From Symbiodinium natans (Eukaryota > Sar > Dinophyceae > Suessiales > Symbiodiniaceae), in the NCBI GenBank assembly GCA_905221605.1, contig CAJNDS010002457.1, positions 1 through 64,000 on the forward strand: a DNA stretch of 64,000 bases, given 5' to 3'. This document shows, in pieces, positions 32,701 through 40,506 of this stretch. Numbering within the stretch: position 1 is the first letter of the stretch; the number at the start of each line of letters is the position of its first letter. The translations under genes and the position numbers were made by a program. Below the pieces are notes generated by a model. That model made no database searches and was not told the origin of the DNA. It saw nothing but the letters and a program-made list of their open reading frames with translations.

Positions 32701-33968
32701 CTCCCCTTGTGGGTAACGTATGCGCGGACCCTTATATTGAGTGACCTCCATCTACTACACCCTACACCCCACACCCTATACCCCTCAAGCTTGAACCCTG
32801 TACCCGAGTTATTTTCGATCCAGCGGGCCGTGTAGAGGTAGTCGACATCCGTGAAGAGGAAGACCCCCTCGGCCTCTAGCTGGACGGCCTTGTTTTCGAG
32901 GATGCAAAAGAACAGGGAATCGAGTGGGCTGTTTTCTAGCGGTCAGAATAATTACTAATATTCTTCCCTTCAACACTAACAGGACCTACTAGGGTCACTA
33001 AGATTGCCATGACGAATCTCGTGTGCGTCTCCCGCAAAATACCAGGCAATTTCGTCAGGCGGTCATATGCAGGTTTCCAAAAGGGGCCACTCACACCAGG
33101 AGAAGAATGGCTCTCGAAATTTTGAGTTCGGGCTTGGGGGGATACCATCAGCATGAACCCCTGAACCCAAAGCCTAAACCCTAAACCCTAAACCCTAAAC
33201 CCTAAACCCTACAGCAGCCGCAGGACCGTGAGGGCAGCCAAGTTGTCGTTGTCCCCAAAGCGGACGCCGTCGGTGTTGGTGGTGTCATTCCTGGGGGCGG
33301 CTCTGGCTCTCAGAGATTCCTTCAGGACCGCCCGTGTTGGGTTTGGGTTTCGCTTGGATCGATTTATGTACTTCTTTTTGGGGGGGGCCTCCCTAACCCT
33401 AAACCGAGGGGGGGGTGGGGGGGGGGACCTCGACAGCTCAAGCTGTTCAAGCTCAGGCTCTCGTTGATGATCGGAACAACTCCGGCATCGAGGCACGCGG
33501 CAATGGTGTCCCGGATCTCTGCCCAGCGCTGCTGCTCCAAGAAGTCCCTCTGGCTCACCAGGAGCTGCGCGATCTTCAGCCCGACCGTCTCGAAGAGCTC
33601 CGAGTACATCCGCATGATCCGGCTCTGGCCCACGCCCGCCACGGCGCGCTTCATCTGGGGATCCGTCGGCTTCTTTGCCAAGCCCAGCTCCCTGCAGCCC
33701 ATGCCCACGGCCCCGGAGGACACCAGGACCACCTGGGTAGTTTCCTAATTTAGGGTCCCTTATAAGGCGGCACCCTTTAAGAGGGATCCTTAAAAAGGGA
33801 CCCTCATTTAGAGACCAGGACCACCTTGTAGCCCTGGTGGCCGAGGTCGCTGATCACCTCCACGAGGCGGGAGAGGTTGGCCACGTTCACGCGCTGGCCC
33901 CGCTCGTCCGAGCGCATGATCGTGGAGGTGCCCACCTTCAGGACCAGGATCTGGGAGGAGAGCGTCAT
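29711..33968 (-). CDS. Glutamate 5-kinase, 14 exons reconstructed
   Basis: Gamma-glutamyl kinase: phosphorylates L-glutamate with ATP, first step of proline synthesis. Exons (minus): 33968-33825, 33732-33461, 33290-33227, 32888-32829, 32298-32248, 31879-31811, 31395-31341, 31174-31116, 30881-30861, 30698-30599, 30398-30352, 30133-30053, 29963-29945, 29829-29711. Lengths sum to 1161 nt (386 residues plus TGA) and all phases agree. Family motifs in order: VLKVGTST (near residue 8), VSSGAVGMG (52), AVAGVGQ, VVPIINEND across exons 2/3, FGDNDNLAAL, FTDVDYLYT|ANP across exons 4/5, GTGGMSTK (exon 6), then GTLF and RWILSLPV (exon 10). Residues after exon 10 do not match the usual PUA tail, so the last four exons are less certain; exon 9 is 21 nt, with an alternative GTGAG donor at the end of exon 8. 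ATG at 33968 is the first Met before the kinase fold. No glutamyl-phosphate reductase domain was seen. Donors are GT, GC or GA. Confidence 0.88.
29830..30052 (-). mobile_element. Two tandem short introner-like elements with a 19-nt exon between
   Basis: Two related elements of roughly 65-75 bp (about 29855-29925 and 29965-30031) share GTTTA, CTCC/ATCC, TTGTAGT(T/C)TCTACCAAAAA and AAAGTCCCAA. The flank GAGCCAAGTTGCGGTTGAAG is repeated at 29941 and 30031. Using GT at 30052 and TTTTAG ending at 29964 leaves a 19-nt microexon (29945-29963) that keeps phase into the last exon. Confidence 0.55.
30134..30351 (-). other. Intron 11 of glutamate 5-kinase: telomeric array between 11-bp direct repeats
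   Basis: GA-AG intron of 218 nt. TTTAGGG units occupy about 30185-30340. GGACGAAGTCC is present at 30124-30134 and again at 30342-30352, so the exon start is duplicated at the donor. Confidence 0.7.
30699..30860 (-). other. Intron 9 of glutamate 5-kinase: telomeric array between 13-bp direct repeats
   Basis: GA-AG intron of 162 nt made almost wholly of TTTAGGG units (30722-30848). CACCAACTCCTGG occurs at 30690-30702 and 30852-30864, spanning both splice junctions. This is the layout of an introner, but the payload is telomeric repeat. Confidence 0.75.
31396..31810 (-). other. Intron 6 of glutamate 5-kinase with TTTAGGGG octamer array
   Basis: GT-AG, 415 nt, with the same hexamer GTGGCC starting at the donor and just after the acceptor. 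It holds about 160 bp of an octamer TTTAGGGG array (31453-31611) and, at about 31710-31768, a copy of the dispersed foldback family ending GGGGACATCCCAAG. Confidence 0.78.
31880..32247 (-). other. Intron 5 of glutamate 5-kinase with two arrays
   Basis: GC donor (GAG|GCGTG) and CAG|GCT acceptor, 368 nt. Carries a degenerate TTTGGGG/TTTAGGG block (about 31906-32080) and a clean CCCTAAA block (about 32194-32231), so two opposite orientations occur in one intron. Confidence 0.78.
32299..32828 (-). other. Intron 4 of glutamate 5-kinase with telomeric array
   Basis: GC donor (ACG|GCCCGC) and GAG|GCC acceptor, 530 nt. Holds TTTAGGG units at about 32322-32384 in the orientation opposite to intron 3. 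Joins YLYT to ANPNVDP, the conserved substrate-loop region. Confidence 0.8.
32889..33226 (-). other. Intron 3 of glutamate 5-kinase with telomeric array
   Basis: GT donor after ACG and AAG|G acceptor, 338 nt. Contains CCCTAAA units at about 33176-33211, only some 15 nt inside the donor. Joining LAAL-T to AVQLEAEG restores the family spacing before the FTDVD motif. Confidence 0.8.
33291..33460 (-). other. Intron 2 of glutamate 5-kinase (GA-AG)
   Basis: Splicing between AAC GA and G AAT GAC joins the conserved INEND motif. The donor is GA and the acceptor CCCCCAG|G. The intron holds a G/C homopolymer stretch around 33405-33426. GAGAGCC near its start is echoed by GAGAGCC near its end, a possible worn target duplication. 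Confidence 0.7.
33733..33824 (-). mobile_element. Intron 1 of glutamate 5-kinase: foldback introner
   Basis: A 92-nt GT-AG intron. Its body is a foldback: GGGTCCCTTATAAGG near 33752 pairs with the AAGGATCCCTC and AAAGGGACCC stretches to 33804 in reverse complement. The 13-bp direct repeat ACCAGGACCACCT lies at 33722-33734 and 33814-33826. The upstream copy in gene sense supplies the donor GTGGTCC, and the element end supplies CCCAG. Removing it restores the VVLVSSGAVG motif in frame. This is the structure known for introner elements in dinoflagellates and other algae. Confidence 0.88.
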
Positions 33969-34313
33969 GGCTGCTGCTCGACGGAGGCTGCGCGCTCTTA
34001 GGGCCGGAGGCTCATAGAAAGCCTCCCTCTCAAGTATACGACTCGCAAGAAAGTCTCGCTTTCTGAGAACTCGCGCCGATGCGTGGCGGCGCTGCGCAGT
34101 GCGAAAGGGAACTAGAAGGAACCGAAGGCGTGAAGGAATGCCAAAGATCGCTGCGACCCCGAGCCTGATTTTGCTTTTCAAATCTCCGAGGCTTCAGGAA
34201 ACAGCTCAGAGGATCCAAATCTAAACCCTAGAAACCTTAAACCCACCCTAAATCCCAAAAACCTTTATCCTTAACCCCTAAATTTAAACCCCTAAACCGC
34301 GAAGCCCGAAATC

Positions 34314-34379
34314 CTACACCTTTTCCGCCTGCGCGTCGCCCCCGGAGGAGTTGAACGGCGCGTAGGAGGGCCGCGGGGC
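34314..34379 (-). CDS. Terminal exon of a PG-rich-repeat-like protein
   Basis: After GAG|G the frame reads APRPSYAPFNSSGGDAQAEK then V and TAG. The preceding exon (34871-34912) ends in GAG|GCC, phase 0, and both junctions share GAGGCC. If GTGTAG is instead a donor the gene continues. The stop reading leaves about 345 bp before the glutamate 5-kinase ATG, consistent with tightly packed same-strand genes. Confidence 0.55.
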   Translation of the reverse strand, partial: APRPSYAPFNSSGGDAQAEKV

Positions 34380-34870
34380 CTCGCAAAGGTCGTTGTGAGC
34401 TCACAGGCTCGCGAGCGCTTCTTGCCCCTAAACCCTATAAACCCTAAACCCTAAACCCCAAACTCCAAGGTTCGTGGGGTTTGCAGGGTATGTAGGGCCT
34501 GTAGGGTTCAGGCTTTGGTTTACAGGGTTTGTTGGGGTTCATGGGGGCTTCGGGAGTTGGAGTTCTAGGACCTCTTTGCAGGTTTTTGGATGTCACTTCC
34601 AAAATGTTCAAAAAGCCGTGGCCATGTTGCAACCCACTGCCGTCCCCACCTCTCCCGAAGGGATGGACCCGGTAATTCCCCAAGAACATGGCCCCACTTT
34701 GAGGACAGGTCTTCCCAGGATAAAGAAGTCCTACCGTGGCCCTGCAAGGAGTAAAGGAAGCTACTTTCTGTGCCCAGTCTAGGGTTGAAGGCGCCTAGGG
34801 CCAGACTCAAAACATCGAACAATGCAGAAAAACCTGGGGTTTGGGTAGGGTTCGGCAGCGCTTGTGTGGC

Positions 34871-34912
34871 CTCCTTGAAGGAGGTCGGTGCACCATACTG
34901 CCCGGGGCCTTG
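34871..34912 (-). CDS. PG-rich (SHIPPO/STPG-like) exon
   Basis: Reads QGPGQYGAPTSFKE, a GPGxY motif typical of sperm-tail PG-rich (SHIPPO) repeats of microtubule-associated axonemal proteins. Acceptor CAG or CAAG|G, donor GAG|GCCACAC. Joins in phase to the 34314-34379 exon. Confidence 0.6.
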
Positions 34913-35636
34913 CTGAGTTGGGGTTTAGGGTTGAGGGTTGAGGGTTGAAGGTTTAGGGTTTATGGTGACGGGCTTCCTAGGCACTAAGCCCCGAAGCCCC
35001 AAACCCTAAACCCCCTCAACCCTGGTGGGTTGCGTTTCCAAAGAGCGAGGGCTTTGGGTTGAGGGCTTGGGGTACCCTAAAGCCAAGACTCTATCTACAG
35101 TAAGCACAAAAGGTGCGAAGAGCTGCTAAGACCAGGAGCTAGGGTTTAGGGTTTAGGGTTTCGGGTTTAGGGCTTAGGGTTTAGGGTTGAACCGACAACT
35201 GCTGCTCTGGGTTGTTCCTTGTCTCGCGACGCCTGCTGCCTTGAGTTTTTCTTTCGCTCGCCGCGACACCTGTTGCTTTGGGGGCCTTGTGACACCTCCT
35301 GCTTTGAGTTCTCTATCTTTTGTTCGTGACACCTGCTCCTTTGAGTCTTGTGGGCGAAACCGTGAAGACATTAAATTTCTATTTACAACGGTCTTCAGGG
35401 CTTAGGGTTACGGCCTTAGGGTTCAGGCGCGGTTTTGGGTTTATATAGGGTTAGGGCTTCGGGGTTAGGGTTTAGAGTTTAGGGTTTAGGGTTTAGGGTT
35501 TAGGGTTTAAGGTTTAGGGTCGCGTTGGGCAATCATTGCCTCGGCCTATCCGAAGGAGACGTAGCAGGACTGGATGATGTTCAAAGGCGCGTTTGGACAA
35601 ACCCCGAACCCCCCAACTCCAAACCCCCCCTTAATT

Positions 35637-35833
35637 CTAAACCCTAAAACCCTAAAACCCCAAAACCCTAAAACCCTAAAACCCCAAAACCCTACAACCC
35701 TAAAACCCTAAAAACCTAAAACCCTAAAACCCCAAAACCCCAAAACCCCAAAACCCCAAAACCCCAAAACCCTAAAACCCTAAAACCCTGAAACCCTACA
35801 ACCCTAAAACCCTCAAAACCCTAAAACCCTACA
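35637..35833 (-). repeat. Octamer array CCCTAAAA/CCCCAAAA
   Basis: Eight-base units rather than the usual seven. Same period as TTTAGGGG at 31453-31611 and 39070-39200 but with the extra base in the A run. Confidence 0.9.
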
Positions 35834-35837
35834 TCCC

Positions 35838-35902
35838 GGCTCGGGGCAGCGCCGACTTGGTCTTTTGGGTCTTCGACCAGCTTGGCCCTCTCCCAGTTAA
35901 AC
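35838..35902 (-). CDS. Candidate exon upstream in the same gene
   Basis: After GAG|G the frame reads FNWERAKLVEDPKDQVGAAP. Flanked below by the CCCTAAAA-type array (35637-35833) and above by the 560-bp TTTAGGG block. No family recognised; placed in the same gene by position only. Confidence 0.4.
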
Positions 35903-35942
35903 CTCAGCGCAGAGAGTTCAGAGTTCACAGCTTTCAGGATGG

Positions 35943-36505
35943 TCTAGGGTTTAGGGTTTAGGGTTTAGGGTTTAGGGTTTAGGGTTTAGGGTTTAGGGTT
36001 TAGGGTTTAAGGTTTAGGGTTTAGGGTTTAGGGTTTAGGGTTTAGGGTTTGGGGTTTGGGGTTTGGGGTTTAGGGTTTGGGGGTTTAGGGTTTGGGGTTT
36101 GGGGTTTAGGGTTTCGGGTTTAGGGTTTAGGGTTTAGGGTTTGGGGTTTAGGGTTAGGGTTTAGGGTTTACGGTTTAGGGTTTAGGTTTTAGGGTTTAGG
36201 GTTTGGGGTTTGGGGTTTAGGGTTTGGGGTTTAGGGTTTGGGGTTTAGGGTTTAGGGTTTAGCGTTTAGGGTTTAGGGTTTGGGGTTTAGGGTTTAGGGG
36301 GGTTAGGATTTGGGTTTAGGGTTTAGGGTTTAGGGTTTGGGGTTTAGGGTTTAGGTTTTAGGGTTTAGGGTTTAGGGTTTAGGGTTTAGGTTTAGGGTTT
36401 AGGGTTTAGGGTTTAGGGTTTGGGGTTTGGGGTTTGGGGTTTAGGGTTTAGGGTTTAGAGTTTAGGGTTTAGGGTTTAGGGTTTAGGGGTTAGGGTTTAG
36501 GGTCT
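35943..36505 (+). repeat. Longest composite TTTAGGG array, about 560 bp
   Basis: TTTAGGG mixed with TTTGGGG and single-base shifts, uninterrupted by unique DNA. Sits between two exon candidates of the 34-37 kb gene. Confidence 0.95.
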
Positions 36506-36519
36506 CATATGGCTTGCGC

Positions 36520-36758
36520 GTTTCGGGCTCTGGTTCAAGCAGGGACCTCGGCCGAACGTGACGCCATGCAGCCGAAACCCCGAAGTGAGGGGCCCCAAAA
36601 AACCACATAAACACAAGGATCCTACTATTGGGGTATTAGACCCGCATTAAAGGGGGATTCCGCAAAACCCTGCTTGTAGGATCCTTGTGTTTGTGTGGTC
36701 TTTGTGGGCCCCCCCCGAAGTGAGTGGCGGGCCTGTCAGCCTTGGTCACCCAGGCCAT
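36520..36758 (-). CDS. Candidate first exon, split by a foldback element
   Basis: An ATG at 36758 opens MAWVTKADRPATHFG. After removing the foldback and one target copy (36590-36724), the frame goes on as VSAAWRHVRPRSLLEPEPE. No stop occurs in this frame on either side. Product unknown; it could be the start of the PG-rich gene ending near 34.3 kb. No clear AG acceptor is seen at the lower junction, so splicing of the element is not proven. Confidence 0.4.
36590..36712. mobile_element. Foldback element with 12-bp target duplication
   Basis: Long terminal inverted repeats of about 36 bp: GGGCCCCAAAAAACCACATA at the left and the matching TGTGTGGTCTTTGTGGGCCC at the right, both with AAACACAAGGATCCTAC or its complement. 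Flanked by CCCCGAAGTGAG at 36578-36589 and 36713-36724. No coding capacity. Confidence 0.85.
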
Positions 36759-36844
36759 GGCGGGCGATTACATCAAATTCGAGGTGGCTTCTTGCATGTC
36801 CTGAAGTGGGGTAAAGGGTTTAGGGTTTAGGGTTTAGGGTAAAG

Positions 36845-38430
36845 GGGTTGGCTGTGAAAGGTCGCGGGCGGGTCACTCTTATGGGGGTTTCACGTGCTAA
36901 TCTGCTACCATCTCACACCGCATGTACCCACATCAAGCACACACTTTTGTTCGGGAGCCCAGTCGGCAACAAGAGACGTGCTTTGCTTGTCATGCTTTGG
37001 CGCTGTGCCCAGATGACGCCAGTTTGTTGCTACACAAACTCTCTCCCTTGCACTCCACTTTCGCCTGTCATGAACCGGAACCTGGGCGTTAGCATTTTAT
37101 AAGGGGCTGAATTATACGGTGAACCGGTTCTGTCCTGCAGCGCGCCTCTTTTTGCCCAGGCTGTGGCTGAAGTCGTCATCGCTGCCAGTGTTTGGCTCCC
37201 ACAAAACCGTATATTTTGCGGTGGGAGGGGCGTTATCGCGCGCCGAGGCTGTGTTAGCCCCAGCGCGGGCTGCAAGCGCAGCTCCAGACTCGCGTCTGGC
37301 TTCGTTAGCACGCATGCTACTACTTGCTTAAGAACCCCCACAAAATCAAAAATGATAAGGGCAATGTAGGCATTATCATTGTGCTTTTTTGAGGTTCCTA
37401 AGCAACTTGTAGTACAAAGACATGTGGGCCACCTCAAAGAATTGCTGCGAAGAGATTGTTCATCACCGGAATGCTGTTATTCGCAGACTGCGCAGCCCAA
37501 GACTACACACACCCAGCTGGCACACGCACAATACACCGGACAAGGCTCTGCACTGCGAAGTCTCTCGACTCGTGTCGAAAACCCTAAACCCTAAACCCTA
37601 AACCCTGAACCCTAAACCCTAAACCCTAAACCCTAAATCCTAAACCCTAAACCCTAAAGCTTCGGTTCTCGGGGTGGCCTAGTTGCGGCTGGCACCTTTC
37701 ATCAGCCAGTGGTGAAGAGGCCAGACTGAGCTGCGGAAGGTGCTTTAGGGTAGACCCCAAAAGAGGGTTTTGGGTTTAGGATTTGGGGTTTAGGGTTTGG
37801 GGTTTGGGGTTTAGGGTTTGGGGTTGAAGGTTTAGGGCCTAGTTTAGGGTCTAGGATTTGGGGTTTAGGGTTTGGGGTTTGGGGTTTAGGGTTTGGGGTT
37901 TAAGGTTTAGGGCCTAGTTTAGGGTTTGGGGTTTAGGGTCTAACACTCCACCCCTGGTCAGATCCGAAAGCCCCACAGCTTAACAAAATAAGCCCGAAGG
38001 CCCAAGTACCCAAACCCTAAACCCTAAACCGTAAACCCCAAACCCTAAACCCTAAACCCTCCCCTAAAGCCTGCACCCCAACCCTATAGACAGCCCTTGC
38101 GCCCCCTGGGCCCCCTATGAACTGACGAAAGCCTAAACCCTCCACGACCAGGCCCCGAGCCCCACCCCCACGACCCCAAACCCCGATTTAGGGTTTAGGG
38201 TGTAGGGTTTAGGGTTAAGGGTTTACAGTAGGGTTCAGGGTTTAGGGTTTAGGGCTTAGGGCTTAGGGCTTAGGGCTTAGGGCTTAGGGCTTAGGGCTTA
38301 GGGCTTAGGGCTTAGGGCTTAGGGCTTAGGGCTTAGGGCTTAGCGTTTAGCGTTTAGCGTTTAGGGTTTAGGGTTTAGGGTTTAGGGCTCTAAACGAAAA
38401 ACCTTTTTCTCTCAACGCAGCCCAGCGGCT
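36845..38430. other. Repeat-rich stretch without a firm gene
   Basis: Holds MITE copy 2, CCCTAAA 37580-37660, TTTGGGG/TTTAGGG 37770-37940, and TTTAGGG/CTTAGGG 38190-38385. GC-rich frames at 36850-37300 are open on both strands and not recognisable. Confidence 0.5.
37317..37415. mobile_element. Foldback MITE, family GCTTAAGAACC, copy 2
   Basis: CTACTACTTGCTTAAGAACC ... GGTTCCTAAGCAACTTGTAG, about 99 bp, with a divergent core. Confidence 0.85.
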
Positions 38431-38434
38431 TGCA

Positions 38435-38495
38435 CGGTGGAGGACCTCCGCCGCCGGGATGCTTCCAGGAGTAAGCCTTGACGGGGCCACAGGGC
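38435..38495 (-). CDS. Candidate exon
   Basis: After GTCAAG|G the frame reads AYSWKHPGGGGPPPCKPLG. Possible PG-rich-type exon; no PGPG core. A further island near 38935-39010 reads KTPGPRRFF on the same strand. Confidence 0.3.
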
Positions 38496-39064
38496 GTGGA
38501 TTCTTTTTGGTTTCTTGGGTTCAGGGGTTCAGGGGCTTAGGGTTTGGGGTTTGGGTTTCGGGGTTTAGGGTATAGGGCTTAGGGCTTGGGGTTTGGGGGT
38601 TTTGGGGTTCAGGGCTTTGGGCTTCGGGGTTCAGAGGTTCCAGTCAGTCCGGGACGCAGGCATGAGGATCTTTGTTGGGGGAGAAGCGCACGTCCTATAA
38701 CCCGAAAGTCTCACCTATTAGCCAAAATACATTTATGGCGACCCCGAATGGTGGCCCTAAACCCATGCAACCACACCCCGCGGGGGGGCACCGGGGCTAG
38801 TGAATCAGGGGTGCCAGTTGCGAGCCTGCTTCAGGTCGACTCTTGCGTTACGGTTTAGGGTTTGGGTTTAGGTTGCTCAGTGTTTAGGGTGTAGGGCTTA
38901 AGTTTGGTACGACTCTCTTTAACCAACCAGATCCTCTTTTTGGCACAACCACGCAAGAAAAACCGCCGGGGCCCAGGCGTCTTTCCTTGCAGAAGACGAG
39001 GAGGATCCAGCAATGCCCCCCGACCTGGTTCCACGCTCCACTGAGCATGAGTTTTTGGGGTTTT

Positions 39065-39235
39065 TCGGGTTTAGGGATTTAGGGGTTTAGGGGTTTAGGG
39101 GTTTAGGGATTCAGGGATTTAGGGGTTTAGGGGTTTAGGGGTTTAGGGGTTTAGGGGTTTAGGTGTTTAGGGGTTTAGGGGTTTAGGGGTTTAGGGTTTC
39201 GGGGGTTTAGGGTTTAGGGTTTAGGGTCATAGGTG
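39065..39235 (+). repeat. TTTAGGGG octamer array
   Basis: Mostly TTTAGGGG units, returning to TTTAGGG after 39195. 39240-39780 has no gene I can support. Confidence 0.9.
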
Positions 39236-39849
39236 CAGGGTATAGGATGGTAGCATAGGCATAGGGTTCAGAGTGGCAGGGCAGGCCGGGGGATGTACAT
39301 GGGTGTGTGCGTGCGGCTTTGCATGGGGGAGCACAGGCTGTGCAAGCCTTCAAGACTGGAACATAAACAGAGCCGGTTCTATCTGCTGCAACACCTGTTG
39401 CCAGAGCAAATTCTGGGAGAGATTGCAGTGTGCACAACTGCTTCCGAAAAGCGGCAGCAACAACTGCTCTTCTAACCCTTAACACGGCCACTCTTCACCC
39501 TCCTTGACCAGCTCTGAACCCCAAGGCCATTGACCAGCTCTGAACCCCAAGACCCAAGTGAAACCCCAACCTTTCATCACAATCCAAGGCCCAAGAGCCC
39601 CCCCCACACACTTCCCCCCCCCCCAAAGGCTAAACAAACAGCTCAACCCAAACCCAAAGCACCAAGCCCTGCACCCTAAACCCCAAACACCAAGCCCTGA
39701 ACCCTAAACCCTGGACCCGCAATTCCCAAACTCTGCTCTGCCGAAACATGCCGTAAAGCTTTAAAAGGGAGTTGAGCTTATGTGTGTAGTACATTTTTGT
39801 TTACTATGTATGTATGTATATATATATATATATCAACAAATAAATATGT

Positions 39850-39861
39850 ATACACATATGT

Positions 39862-39895
<34 letters not shown>

Positions 39896-39908
39896 CCATA
39901 TGCATATG

Positions 39909-39971
<63 letters not shown>

Positions 39972-39975
39972 GTAC
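39850..39975 (+). repeat. ACATAT hexamer microsatellite
   Basis: ATACAT units with a few ATGCAT variants, edged by TA runs. Open frames over it are artefacts. Confidence 0.95.
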
Positions 39976-39983
39976 AGACAGAC

Positions 39984-40014
<31 letters not shown>

Positions 40015-40019
40015 CATTG

Positions 40020-40110
40020 AACATCGCAGGGCCGGGGAGAGGGCGCCGTCCGTCTCCGCCTGCGCGACGAAGCTAAGGCCGACCTGCCAGCGCCCAGGGC
40101 CCCAGGCTTC
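40020..40110 (-). CDS. Candidate exon below the copia element
   Basis: Reads GPGRWQVGLSFVAQAETDGA then LSPAL. The plus strand also gives a protein-like frame. With the 48125-48200 island it would place the retrotransposon in an intron. Confidence 0.3.
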
Positions 40111-40348
40111 GGGGGCTCAGGGTCTTGGGGTCTGGGGTTTAGGGTTTAGGGCTTAGGGCTTAGGGCTTAGGGTTTAGGGTTGAGGGTTGGGGTTTAGTGT
40201 TTGGGGTTTAGGGTTTAGGGGTTTAAGCTTCAGGGTCTGAGGCTGCGGGGGATCCCCAACCAACGAGGCTCTCTTCAAGACCCCTGAATACCCAAACCCC
40301 CTCTGCAGCACCGCGTCACGTCCCTTTCCCTAAACCCTAAACCCTAAC

Positions 40349-40451
40349 TGAAACGCTATTTTAGCAACCGCACACTTGAGCCAAAAGTAACGTCGGTGTG
40401 AAACAACTGTACATGAGACCTTAGACCCAAACTATACCCCAAATCCAGTCA
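40349..40451 (-). repeat. 3' LTR of the copia element
   Basis: 103 bp, identical to 47957-48059. Contains CTTGAGCCAAAA at 40375-40386, the complement of TTTTGGCTCAAG, the 3' end of the dinoflagellate spliced leader as recalled. Confidence 0.95.
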
Positions 40452-40506
40452 CGCCTCCCAAGTAGGGATCACGCTTTGCTTTCCCTGCGAGCCTTTGGGG
40501 TAGTCT

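Noticed and set aside
33228-33753. Plus-strand open frames opposite glutamate 5-kinase exons
   Set aside because: The minus strand carries all the kinase motifs with matching splice phases.
37030-37437. Coding gene on minus across 37.0-37.4 kb
   Set aside because: The frame runs through MITE copy 2 and matches no family; it appears open by chance in GC-rich DNA.
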